A stretch of 64,000 bases of DNA, taken from assembly GCF_014655715.1 (NCBI RefSeq), contig NZ_BNBM01000006.1, positions 310,001 through 374,000 of the forward strand, read 5' to 3'. The notes below the pieces were generated by a model. The model was not told where the DNA came from. It did not search any database and saw nothing but the letters and a program-made list of their open reading frames with translations. The translations under genes and the position numbers were made by a program. Shown here in pieces: positions 1 to 7,730 of the stretch. Each line of letters starts with the position of its first letter. The first letter of the stretch is position 1. The stretch comes from Streptomyces lanatus (lineage in GTDB: Bacteria > Actinomycetota > Actinomycetes > Streptomycetales > Streptomycetaceae).

Positions 1-33
1 ACGCCTGAGGCTCGGTTTCCAAAGATCCAGTAG

Positions 34-53
34 GCGGGCAACCGCCTGCCCGC
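34..53 (-). terminator. Hairpin terminator after GntR gene
   Basis: GCGGGCA at 34-40 pairs with TGCCCGC at 47-53 across a 6-nt loop. It lies immediately after, and touches, the minus-strand stop codon at 53-55. No T-run is visible. Confidence 0.5.
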
Positions 54-745
54 TAACGGTTGATCGGGATCTCGTAGACGATCTCGCAGTGAGCGGCGGG
101 CACGACGATGTCCGCCGTCTCAACCGGGCGACCCTGGTCGCTGTAGTACGTCCGGCGGATGTGCGTGACGAGTGCGGCCTTCTGAATGCCGAGTAGTGAC
201 GCCTCCTCGGCGGTCGCCTGCCTCGGCTCGGGCTGCTCCACGGCATGGCTGACCGTGACACCGATCGCGGCCATCCGGTTCACGACTCCGGCCCCGGCGT
301 GCGGGCCTCCCTCGGGGAGGACCACCAGCGTGCCGGCGGTGAGGTCGTACGGCTCCCAACTCGTCGACAACTGGATAGGCCTGCCGTCAGCCAGGAACTC
401 GTACGTCGTCCGGACGCACAGCTCACCTTCGGCGATGCCGAGCCGCGCCGCGATGTCATCAGGCGCCGGCACCTTGGCGTCCGTCCGGCTCTCCCAGTCG
501 CCCTGCCTTCCCACGGCCTTCATGTCCGCCCGGAACGGTGACCCGTTGGGCTGCTCCCGCGCCGACGACCGCACGACCCGCACCCGATGCCGGGGCTCGG
601 CGACGTAGGTACCGGAACCCGCGCGGCCTTCCAGCACACCCTGGGAGATCAGCAACTCCTGAGCCCGCCGAACCACGTTCTCGCCCACGCCGCACTCCTG
701 GCCGATCTGGGCGCGGGAGGGGAGGCGGTCCCCCGGCTCCCACAC
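53..745 (-). CDS. GntR/HutC-family regulator, apparently 5'-interrupted by an amber codon
   Basis: The 230-aa open frame has a winged-helix GntR domain (rough residues 1-50) and a UTRA ligand-binding domain (about 70-228), the HutC-subfamily layout. The first usable start is a GTG at 745-743. However, a better start exists upstream in the same frame: ATG at 808-806, followed by Pro, Glu and then an in-frame TAG at 799-797. The next codons encode PPYLRIADELRRRIAEHVWEPG, the usual first helix of a GntR domain. The protein starting at 745 therefore lacks helix 1 of the winged helix, and the gene may be non-functional or re-initiate poorly. It is divergent from the small gene at 887 and shares with it a promoter region with two palindromes. 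Confidence 0.75.
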   Translation of the reverse strand: MWEPGDRLPSRAQIGQECGVGENVVRRAQELLISQGVLEGRAGSGTYVAEPRHRVRVVRSSAREQPNGSPFRADMKAVGRQGDWESRTDAKVPAPDDIAARLGIAEGELCVRTTYEFLADGRPIQLSTSWEPYDLTAGTLVVLPEGGPHAGAGVVNRMAAIGVTVSHAVEQPEPRQATAEEASLLGIQKAALVTHIRRTYYSDQGRPVETADIVVPAAHCEIVYEIPINR

Positions 746-817
746 GTGCTCCGCGATGCGTCGCCGTAGTTCGTCGGCGATGCGGAGATAGGGCGGCTAC
801 TCAGGCATATGGAAAAT

Positions 818-848
818 CTAGTCCACTAGCTCTAATCTAGTTAACTAG
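818..848. promoter_or_regulatory. Two CTAGTNNACTAG operator palindromes
   Basis: CTAGTCCACTAG (818-829) and CTAGTTAACTAG (837-848) are inverted repeats with the same 5-bp arms and a 2-bp spacer. Their centres are 19 bp apart, and both sit inside a longer shared context ATCTAGTNNACTAGCT in direct orientation. They lie between the divergent GntR gene (53-808) and the operon starting at 887, so they are probably operators for one of the two nearby GntR proteins. Confidence 0.6.
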
Positions 849-886
849 CTTCACTCAAAGTGATCGCTGGTGACGGAGGCTGCCCT

Positions 887-1165
887 GTGCCCGCTTCGGG
901 AGTTAGCGCGGCGGCCATCGCCGCCCGGCTGTCCGTCCTCGGGCTCCTCACACGAGTGGAGGAACACCCCCGACATACGTCGGTCGTGGCGGAGGTGCCG
1001 GAATCGGTCTCCGCCGAGACGTGGCGGGAGGCCTTAGAAGTGGTGGCCGAGGCGGATCAGTTCGGGCTCCTCGCCACCAGCCTGAGCGGCCGCACCCTCT
1101 GGGCGGTCGTACGCAAAGCGGTCCCCACGACGGGCGATGTCGGGGGACCGAGCCATCAGCGATAG
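887..1165 (+). CDS. Small protein of unknown function, AICE accessory operon
   Basis: This 92-aa protein has no recognised domain. I chose the GTG at 887 because GGAGG (875-879) precedes it by 7 bases; an upstream in-frame GTG at 860 has no Shine-Dalgarno. It is the first gene of a tightly packed operon (887-2964) that ends with a GntR regulator and another unknown protein, and it starts just downstream of the paired CTAGT palindromes. Confidence 0.6.
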   Translation: MPASGVSAAAIAARLSVLGLLTRVEEHPRHTSVVAEVPESVSAETWREALEVVAEADQFGLLATSLSGRTLWAVVRKAVPTTGDVGGPSHQR

Positions 1166-1177
1166 GAGCTGAGCAGC

Positions 1178-1489
1178 GTGCTCAACCGTATCCGCCGCGC
1201 CGTCTTCCTCACCAGGGCGCGCTACTTCCCCAAGGGCAGGCACCGCCGCCCCTTAACGCCCGCCTGGCTGTCAGCCTCGTCCGCCTCCCCTGCGTCTGCT
1301 GACGCGTCAACAGTCGTCGTGGAAGGGGCCTTCATCGGACCGGACCATCGACACTCGCTCAGGGGCGAGGACATCGCGCTCGTCCGTCCGTATGTGCTGG
1401 CCTGGGAGAGGCGTGTGCGGGCGCGCTCCGTGGTCATCGCTCCGTACCTGCCGGCCGATGCCTGGTCGACCCTCGCGGGGGTCAACTGA
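1178..1489 (+). CDS. Unknown 103-aa protein
   Basis: GTG start with AGGAGC at 1164-1169. The N-terminus is strongly basic (RIRRAVFLTRARYFPKGRHRR), followed by a Ser/Ala-rich stretch and a mixed alpha/beta C-terminal half. No family is recognised. Its stop overlaps the next start by one base (TGATG), indicating translational coupling in the 887-2964 operon. Confidence 0.6.
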   Translation: MLNRIRRAVFLTRARYFPKGRHRRPLTPAWLSASSASPASADASTVVVEGAFIGPDHRHSLRGEDIALVRPYVLAWERRVRARSVVIAPYLPADAWSTLAGVN

Positions 1490-1692
1490 TGCCTTCTCGA
1501 CAACGGCTGCCCATCACCGACGCCTCGGCTGGCCCCTACCGCTCGATCGCCTGCTGCATCGGCACGCACCCCGCCTGCGCGGAGTCCTCCCCGGCAGCGG
1601 CGCCGGTCGACCTCCCGGTGATCTACGAAGCGTGCGACTGTCCGTGTCACTCGGCATGCGACCAGCCCACGCAAGCGGAGGTGGCACGGTGA
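1489..1692 (+). CDS. Small cysteine-rich protein
   Basis: This 67-aa protein has seven cysteines, including CCIGTHPAC and CDCPCHSAC. The Cys/His spacing could bind a metal, but no family is recognised. Its start overlaps the preceding stop by one base and its end overlaps the next gene by four (GTGA), so it is translationally coupled on both sides. Confidence 0.55.
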   Translation: MPSRQRLPITDASAGPYRSIACCIGTHPACAESSPAAAPVDLPVIYEACDCPCHSACDQPTQAEVAR

Positions 1693-1913
1693 ACGAACGA
1701 GCCCTCGGCGGCGCGCTGGTCTCCAACATCGAGGTCACGGCAGCGACCGTGCAGCGCGGCGACATCATCCAACTCGGCGGCCAGGCTTGCCGGGTGGGCG
1801 ATCTCTTCCAACTGCCCCAGGGAGCCAAGCAACTGGTCTTCGAGTCGGGCGAGCTGCTGACCATACACACGCGTACTCGGCTGGTGGCCGTGCGGACGCT
1901 GAGAAGGCGGTGA
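1689..1913 (+). CDS. Small beta-rich protein of unknown function
   Basis: This 74-aa protein begins at GTG 1689, which overlaps the preceding stop as GTGA. It looks beta-rich (GDIIQLGGQACRVGDLFQL, then QLVFESGELLTIHTRTRLVAV), like a small barrel. It overlaps the next GntR gene by four bases. The function is unknown; its constant position before a GntR gene suggests a role in regulation or maintenance of the element. Confidence 0.6.
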   Translation: MNERALGGALVSNIEVTAATVQRGDIIQLGGQACRVGDLFQLPQGAKQLVFESGELLTIHTRTRLVAVRTLRRR

Positions 1914-2653
1914 CCGGGGCCGTGCCATCTCGCCACCAGGACATCGCCGATGACCTCCGGAACCAGATCACGACCGGCCGTATCCAGCCCGGCGAGCGTC
2001 TGCCGTCCGAGGCCGACTTGGCCGACCGGTACAAGGTCAGCACCGTGACGCTGCGGAGAGCCCTCGCGGTGCTCCAGGGCGAAGGGCTCGTCGAAAAGAT
2101 CCACGGCAAGGGGAACTTCGTCCGCCGTCCTCGCCGCAAGATCATGTACGTCGGCGGATGGGGAACGCTGGACCCGTGGACCGCTGCCGAACCGGCTCTG
2201 CGTGTCACCGTTCGCAGCACCACTGTGCAGGCTCACGGGCATCTCACAACCTTGCTGAAGGTGCCCGTGGGCAGTCCTCTCGCCGAGTTCTCCTGCGTCA
2301 GCCACGCGGGAGAGTCACCGCACGGGCTGGCCCGCGTCTACATCCCGCGCGACCTGGCACCCGTCGGAGACCTCGACGACACCTCCTCATGCTGGGAGGC
2401 GGCCACGAGATTCGCGGTCCTAGGCCCGCCGCCGGCCGCTGTCCGGGAGACGGCATGCGCCCGCCCACCGACACCGGACGAAGCCTCGACACTCCGGATC
2501 GGTCACGCTGCGCCAGTCCTCGGGATCACGCGCGTCGCAACCGACGTCACCGGGCGAATCGTCGAAGCCGCCCTCCTGGTGTTCCCGGGGGACCGCGTCG
2601 ACGCGGTTCTCGCCACCCACCACATGACCGACGAGAGGCAGATCCAAGCATGA
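1910..2653 (+). CDS. GntR/HutC-family transcriptional regulator
   Basis: This 247-aa protein has an N-terminal winged helix (rough residues 6-75, with PGERLPSEADLADRY and TLRRALAVLQGEGL) and a UTRA-type effector domain after about residue 90. I chose the GTG at 1910 because it overlaps the upstream stop by four bases; a second in-frame GTG at 1922 is possible. It lies downstream of the paired CTAGT palindromes and is the intact GntR of the left cluster, so it may be what actually occupies them. The ligand is unknown. Confidence 0.85.
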   Translation: MTGAVPSRHQDIADDLRNQITTGRIQPGERLPSEADLADRYKVSTVTLRRALAVLQGEGLVEKIHGKGNFVRRPRRKIMYVGGWGTLDPWTAAEPALRVTVRSTTVQAHGHLTTLLKVPVGSPLAEFSCVSHAGESPHGLARVYIPRDLAPVGDLDDTSSCWEAATRFAVLGPPPAAVRETACARPPTPDEASTLRIGHAAPVLGITRVATDVTGRIVEAALLVFPGDRVDAVLATHHMTDERQIQA

Positions 2654-2964
2654 TGGCTCGGAACGAACTGCGGCTTCTCCCGTGGTCGGGTCCGGAGGGC
2701 AAGCCCTGCTACCTGAGCACCGACGACCAGGACGGCTACATGTCCCAACTGGCGGACAACATCGAAGCCGTCCAACTCGGCGCGGCGGCCGAACTGCTGG
2801 AGCGGGCCTCCGAAACCCTCGACGACCAGGACGCGGGCCCGGAGGACGTACTACGGCTGGCGAAGGAACTGACCGAGGCTTTGCGAGACGTACTCCGCAT
2901 CGCCACCAGCCGCGGTCACCTTCTCACAGTGAACGAACAACACGGCATCTGGCAAAGCGGCTGA
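2650..2964 (+). CDS. Unknown 104-aa protein, last gene of GntR operon
   Basis: The start is ATG 2650, or 2653 in the same frame, overlapping the GntR stop. The protein is acidic and mostly alpha-helical after residue 35 (AAELLERASETLDDQDAGPE...VLRLAKELTEALRDVLRIA). No family is recognised. It ends 34 bases before a strong terminator hairpin, closing the 887-2964 operon. Confidence 0.65.
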   Translation: MMARNELRLLPWSGPEGKPCYLSTDDQDGYMSQLADNIEAVQLGAAAELLERASETLDDQDAGPEDVLRLAKELTEALRDVLRIATSRGHLLTVNEQHGIWQSG

Positions 2965-2997
2965 CAACGGCACGTGCCGACCCCGGCCTCCATTGAA

Positions 2998-3042
2998 TGA
3001 GGGGAAGGGAGTCCGGGACAAACCCGGGTTCCCTTCCCCTCA
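2998..3042 (+). terminator. Strong 20-bp-stem terminator
   Basis: TGAGGGGAAGGGA (2998-3010) is an exact reverse complement of TCCCTTCCCCTCA (3030-3042), extended inward by CCGGG/CCCGG with a small internal mismatch around an ACAAA loop. It terminates the 887-2964 operon. Confidence 0.8.
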
Positions 3043-3296
3043 CGGGCGGCGAGTCGCCGAGGCGGGCGCATGCAGCGGCCTCGCTCGAACGTCTCTCGAA
3101 TGAGACGGAAAGTGAGACGGCAGAGTTCTGAGTACGGTGTGAGGAAACTGCCGATCACCGAAAAGAATCAAACGAGTAATAGCGGGCATAACTGGTCACT
3201 CCGTTGCCGATTCGCGACAGTGAGTGACCTAACACTGCCAGATCGCTAGGTTCCTTTCATGCTCCTTGCCATCTGCAAGGCGACCTTGGGGGGATC

Positions 3297-3953
3297 ATGA
3301 GCGAGCCGACCGGAAGTACTCTGAGTCCCGCTGGGTTCTGGGCCTACCAGAAGGAATCGTGGCGCAGCCTTGCCCTCTCAATCAGGCAGGCGTACCGCAA
3401 TCGCCGTGGTGGAGTTGTCGCAACAGTCGCCGCTGTGCTGGCACTTCCGGCAGGAGGTGGGTTCTTGTTCTGGCCCCACAGCGACGACATCCACATCACT
3501 TCACACGACGACAGCAAGGACGTGGTGATTCCTCGCTGTGTGCAGAGCCTGCGAGGTAGCGGAGCTCTCCCGAAGGGCCATCACCTCTGGATCGCGGTCG
3601 AGTTCCCGAACAAGGCGGGAGACAACCGCGTCGTCTTCGCCCGCGAGGCCACCATGCGTAGCGGACGCTGGCACGCGGAGCAGATCAACGTTGGTGGTCC
3701 CGGCCACATCGGGAACATCTATACGCTGACGGCCGTCGATGTCGATGGACTGACTCACGAGATGCTCGCGACAACGGTGATCGACATGTACGGCAGCAAG
3801 GCTGACACGCTCTCCGCCGGTGCCGATCTCTGGAGGTTCTCTTCCCACGGCTATCCCACAGGCGCTCGACCACGCGACGAAGTCAATGTCAGTCGGGGCA
3901 CCGACCAACGATCCTGTGCCGAGATCGCCGACGGGCAGCGAGCGAAGCCCTGA
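3297..3953 (+). CDS. Single-pass membrane-anchored protein of unknown function
   Basis: This 218-aa protein has a short cytoplasmic N-terminus, one membrane segment at about residues 40-60 (GGVVATVAAVLALPAGGGFLF), and a soluble, probably extracytoplasmic domain. The ATG at 3297 follows a G-rich tract. No family is recognised. The codon and base composition is less GC-rich than the conjugation genes, so it looks like cargo. It is not obviously in an operon with its neighbours. Confidence 0.65.
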   Translation: MSEPTGSTLSPAGFWAYQKESWRSLALSIRQAYRNRRGGVVATVAAVLALPAGGGFLFWPHSDDIHITSHDDSKDVVIPRCVQSLRGSGALPKGHHLWIAVEFPNKAGDNRVVFAREATMRSGRWHAEQINVGGPGHIGNIYTLTAVDVDGLTHEMLATTVIDMYGSKADTLSAGADLWRFSSHGYPTGARPRDEVNVSRGTDQRSCAEIADGQRAKP

Positions 3954-4205
3954 CGGGTGATCCCTTCTTTCCTCAGTGCCGACCTCAGCTTGGGAAGCTG
4001 ACGTGATCTGGGGCTCGCTGCCGGGCTGACCTGCGGTGCAGTGGTGCGGCGCCTAGGGACCGGTCCGCTGGTTCCCCGGTGGGCCCCGTGGTTCCCCGCA
4101 CAATCTGGCACGGGTCTGGCATGCGTGAACTGCATGAGGACGGTCTTGAGCGCTAACTGACAAAGCGCGGGCATGAGATGGCCAACCGTTGCTAGCCTTC
4201 TGCAC

Positions 4206-5303
4206 GTGTCACAGGAAGCCGAGCCGGGGAACCCGCCTGAACAGAGCCACATGATCCTGCTCCCGATCAGGCTGCATGAGAACCGCACCGTTGAAGGTGT
4301 CAACTTCGTGCCGTCTCCGTGGGGTGCTCCCCTCGCTATGGCAATGAGGGGCAAGGATGAGGATAGACAGCCCTGGCTTGCTATCGCCAACGAGACTCCG
4401 GTCAGTTGGCTCCGTGTCGGCGCGCCGATTCCCAAGGCGGAATTGGAAATCCTCCACCTGCAACGGCTCGCTACTGATCATAGGTGCTCCACAGGTGGCG
4501 AACTCTACGAGGCGATAGACCCGGTTGCCCCCGGTGAAGATCCCCCTGACATTTATACACACGTGGCCGGAAATAAGATCGGCTGGGAACTGACAGCTTT
4601 CAGCAATTCCAGCCGAAGGTACGCTCAGGCTCTCTTCTTTGAGGTCTCCAAGCGACTTGCACCACAGCAAAGGCATCGCATCGGCCATCTGACTGGCTAC
4701 CACATTTCCATGTGGTTCGGTGCTGCTGATGATCCTGCCGGCCTGCCTTTCAAGGCCAATAAGCAGAGTGCCTATGAGCGGTTGATTGATGCCCTCGTGA
4801 CGCATCGTCCAGATCCAGACCAATTCACGGTTCAAGGATCTCAGCCCCCTATGCAGGTAACTGGCGCTGACCCAGTAAGAACACCTGACGATGTCAACTT
4901 CATGTCCATTCCGCTACTCGGAGGTGCTCCCGCATCTGGGTTGTTCGCAATGACCGGGGTGAGCGTGGGGTTGGCTTTCCAGTCGGACCATGTGGCACCG
5001 CTTGAGTGGGCTAACCTGCGAAAGATCGTCAAACGGAAAGACAAGCCCACCAATGATCGTCTCCTGATTTCGGCTGGAGCTCCGGATGCCATGGGCAGAT
5101 GTTTCGTCGCTGAAGAGGTTCTAGCCCATTTCATGCTCGACAATCCGGAAGGCATTTCGGCGAATCACTTGTCGTCCGTAGTTTTGCATTTCTGGAGCAC
5201 GGGTCAGGCTTTTGAGTTGATGGGTTCTGAACCTGTGGAGTTGTGGCCTGCGGTGTATCAAGGCTTCAACCCGATGGCACACCCATTCGTCCTGTCGCTG
5301 TAG
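4206..5303 (+). CDS. Cargo protein of unknown function, possible nuclease-like fold
   Basis: This 365-aa protein begins at GTG 4206 (an in-frame ATG at 4173 is further upstream). Its GC content is clearly lower than the AICE core. The segment PPDIYTHVAGNKIGWELTAF (about residues 115-135) has the strand-strand pattern of a PD-(D/E)xK nuclease, with D and E in the right order but ELT where ExK is usual. That resemblance is weak and may be chance. No other domain or membrane segment is seen. Horizontal cargo, function unknown. Confidence 0.6.
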   Translation: MSQEAEPGNPPEQSHMILLPIRLHENRTVEGVNFVPSPWGAPLAMAMRGKDEDRQPWLAIANETPVSWLRVGAPIPKAELEILHLQRLATDHRCSTGGELYEAIDPVAPGEDPPDIYTHVAGNKIGWELTAFSNSSRRYAQALFFEVSKRLAPQQRHRIGHLTGYHISMWFGAADDPAGLPFKANKQSAYERLIDALVTHRPDPDQFTVQGSQPPMQVTGADPVRTPDDVNFMSIPLLGGAPASGLFAMTGVSVGLAFQSDHVAPLEWANLRKIVKRKDKPTNDRLLISAGAPDAMGRCFVAEEVLAHFMLDNPEGISANHLSSVVLHFWSTGQAFELMGSEPVELWPAVYQGFNPMAHPFVLSL

Positions 5304-5477
5304 ATCCGCGGCTGCCATGACGTCCTCACCCGCGAAGCCTGTCACGCACTGGTCGGCGCCGCCGAAATCGCTAGCAGCAAGCTGGAAGTGGGCCATGACA
5401 GCATGCTGGAGTATCCCGTGCCAGCAACTCCTGCCGGCAAGCCCAGCAGTCTGAGGCGGCGAGGCTTAGATCGGTAG
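5304..5477 (+). pseudogene. Possible 3' scrap of a degraded gene
   Basis: Directly after the TAG at 5301-5303 the same frame stays open for about 57 more codons to the TAG at 5475-5477. It reads like protein (for example HDVLTREACHALVGAAEIAS) but has no start codon with a ribosome site. It may be the tail of a lost gene or a C-terminal part cut off by a nonsense change. Family unknown; low confidence. Confidence 0.25.
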
Positions 5478-5603
5478 CTGTGGTTACGCGGGCGCTGCAC
5501 AGCCACAACTGATCATCGGTGGCCGTGACCTGCGGCCGTCTTGCCGATCAACGTCCTGACCTGCTGCTGAGCTGTCGTTAGTTGTCGGCGTTGGTCAACG
5601 TTG

Positions 5604-5646
5604 AGCGCCCTTCCACGGCCCGAGGACGGCCCGGGAGGGCGCTTTT
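5604..5646 (+). terminator. Terminator with T-tract
   Basis: AGCGCCCTtCC near 5604-5614 pairs with GGgAGGGCGCT near 5633-5643, followed directly by TTTT. The inner CGGCCC and GGCCCG segments may extend the stem. It separates the 4206 gene region from the pentapeptide-repeat gene. Confidence 0.7.
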
Positions 5647-5761
5647 GCTTTGGCCGCGGCCAAGCGCAGCGACCGCGCCGCTGATCCGGCCACTCCCGTC
5701 TTAAGGTAACGGTTGATCAGTAAAACTGACTCTCAGGCCTCTGAGACGGCATACTTGCCGC

Positions 5762-7351
5762 ATGCAGAAGCCGGGTGCTCAGCGGGGAAATGCAGAACGA
5801 ACGCAACTGAAGATAATCTCCTGGCGGCTTGTCATTACATCGTTCCTAACGGCGTGCGCGATCACTGCCGTTACGACGTGGATTCTAGTTATAGAGGCGG
5901 ACTCTAGAAGCGCAGACGAGGCGAAAATCGCCGCCGTGAAGATTAGCGCGATCCGGACAGGGCTAAGCGTGGGAGCGGGCGCTGGGGGAGCAATGGCTCT
6001 GCTGCTAGCAGCCCGCCGACAGTGGCTTGGGGAACGCTCTCAGTTGCATCAAGAGGAGGTTTCTGAGAATGAAATTATGGACGCGACGGAGAGGAGGATA
6101 ACTGATCTATACGGAAAGGCGGTGGATCAACTTGGAAGCGAAAAGACTGCAGTGCGAATCGGCGGTATTCTAGCCCTTGAGAGGTTGGCGCAGGCGAATC
6201 CTGGACACAGGCAGACGATTACTGAAGTAATTTGCGCCTATCTGCGCATGCCGTTCCCCGTCCCATCTTCTGTCGATCTCAGCTCTGCGACTCCGTACAC
6301 GCTGCAGAATGAAGTATTAGACGATGAGCAGAAACAGGAGATGCAGGTTCGGCTGACAGTTCAGACCGTGCTGCGGCGCCATTTGTTGGATTCATCCAAG
6401 AGTGACGGAGAGTTTTGGGCCGGTCTTCGACTGGATCTTACCGGAGCTTCGCTTATTACCTTCAATTTGTCCAACTGCGAGTTCGATGAGGGCATGTTCA
6501 ATCACGCCAGTTTTGTAGGCACCACAAGGTTCGCTGAGTTAAAATCTGGGCGCAGTGTAAGTTTTCGGGGAGCCAATTTTCACGGTTTCGCGGATTTCGA
6601 AAAGTGCCATTTTTCCGGCCAGGTACGGTTTGATGAAGCAAGCTTTGCAAGGCCCTGTGAATTCAGTGAAGCAAACTTTGACCTAGGTGCACGCTTCGAC
6701 AGAGTCAAATTTCACAAAGAGGCAGTCTTTAAGGTGGCTAATTTTCATGACGTCACCGTGTTTGATGGTGCCGAATTTTTGGAAGCGGCCGTCTTTACTC
6801 GCGTAGATTTTGTCTCGGACGTTCGTTTCTTTCGAGTGGTATTTGCGAACCAGGCGCGGTTCTTGCAGGCAAGATTTCGTGGTCCTGTGACTTTTGGTGC
6901 CGCCAAGTTCGATAAGGATGCGATTTTCGGAGCGGCGCATTTCGAAGGCCGCGTGCGTCTTCGCGACTCACAGTTCGCCGGAGGTGTATCGTTCAAGGAA
7001 TGTCGATTCAATTCGGGAGCCTCGATTTACGACACGGTTTTTAGGGGTGATGTCTCATATAGAGACGCCGAGATGGGGAAAGGTGTCACATTTAAGGGGG
7101 TAGCGTTTGAACAGAAGGTAACATTTACGGCTCCGCAGGGTGGGCGGACTATTAATTTCCATAGGGTTCTCTTCAATGGGCAGACTGTTTTCCTAAGGTT
7201 TGATGGGTGGGCAGTTAGGTTTTGGGACTGCTCGGTGGAGAGTCCTGGTAATATGCGATCTGTGCCTTACGGTTGGGTAATTTCGAGTGGGATGTTGCCG
7301 TCTGGGCGGCATGAAATAGTACGCTGGAACGCACCGCTCGTTCTGCCATAG
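5762..7351 (+). CDS. Pentapeptide-repeat membrane protein
   Basis: This 529-aa protein has two membrane segments near the N-terminus (about residues 21-44 and 67-85). A helical linker follows with the ITDLYGKAVDQLGSEK and GGILALERLAQANPGHRQ motifs common in actinobacterial pentapeptide proteins. From about residue 215 to 480 there are pentapeptide-type repeats of the F-x-x-A-x-F class (ANFHGFADFEKCHF, ANFHDVTVFDGAEF, and so on), which form a right-handed beta helix. The role is unknown; such proteins act as membrane scaffolds or protective factors. The low GC for Streptomyces marks it as transferred cargo. Confidence 0.85.
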   Translation: MQKPGAQRGNAERTQLKIISWRLVITSFLTACAITAVTTWILVIEADSRSADEAKIAAVKISAIRTGLSVGAGAGGAMALLLAARRQWLGERSQLHQEEVSENEIMDATERRITDLYGKAVDQLGSEKTAVRIGGILALERLAQANPGHRQTITEVICAYLRMPFPVPSSVDLSSATPYTLQNEVLDDEQKQEMQVRLTVQTVLRRHLLDSSKSDGEFWAGLRLDLTGASLITFNLSNCEFDEGMFNHASFVGTTRFAELKSGRSVSFRGANFHGFADFEKCHFSGQVRFDEASFARPCEFSEANFDLGARFDRVKFHKEAVFKVANFHDVTVFDGAEFLEAAVFTRVDFVSDVRFFRVVFANQARFLQARFRGPVTFGAAKFDKDAIFGAAHFEGRVRLRDSQFAGGVSFKECRFNSGASIYDTVFRGDVSYRDAEMGKGVTFKGVAFEQKVTFTAPQGGRTINFHRVLFNGQTVFLRFDGWAVRFWDCSVESPGNMRSVPYGWVISSGMLPSGRHEIVRWNAPLVLP

Positions 7352-7434
7352 GTGATGCGGGAAGACAAGCAAGGGTGCAGCGCAGCAAGCTCGCAGGTGT
7401 GTGCATAGGTCGGTGGAGCGGCTTTGGGCTGGAG

Positions 7435-7547
7435 CTGCTTTGGGGCGAGTGATCATGGCCCCGTAAGCTTCCGGCGCGTCGGGCAGTCTGTGGACCTGCC
7501 CGTTAAAGCACGACGTTGGGGCCATGATCTTCGAGGCTCGCCCCAAA
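7435..7547. repeat. Long interrupted inverted repeat
   Basis: Left-arm blocks TTTGGGGCGAG (about 7438-7449) and GATCATGGCCCC (7451-7462) recur as reverse complements in the right arm, GGGGCCATGATC (about 7518-7529) and CTCGCCCCAAA (about 7536-7546), around a spacer that itself holds GGGCAG/CTGCCC. It lies just upstream of the pif/korSA region. It could be a single-strand origin or transfer locus, or an IS-like remnant; no transposase is present. Confidence 0.5.
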
Positions 7548-7622
7548 GTGGCTGCCTAAAGCCGTGGAGCCGACCGCCCCAGCCACAGAGGGTGTCTCCC
7601 ACTTCATGCCCGTAGCTCGCCA

Positions 7623-7690
7623 GCGCGCCGCCGGGCGCGGCCAGCCGGGGCGCAGACAGGAGGCAGGCCGCGCCGTCGAGGCGGCGCGCG
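7623..7690. repeat. GC-rich imperfect palindrome, candidate plasmid cis-site
   Basis: The GCGCGCCGCC/GGCGCGGCC blocks at 7623-7642 pair with GGCCGCGCC and GGCGGCGCGC at 7666-7690 around a 23-nt loop. Such structures near kor genes in AICEs can act as single-strand origin or clt transfer locus. It lies at the 3' end of the Nudix gene, so it may also serve as a terminator. Confidence 0.4.
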
Positions 7691-7730
7691 CCCGCGCCGT
7701 GCGCGGGCCTTGATGAACGTAGGGAAAGTC

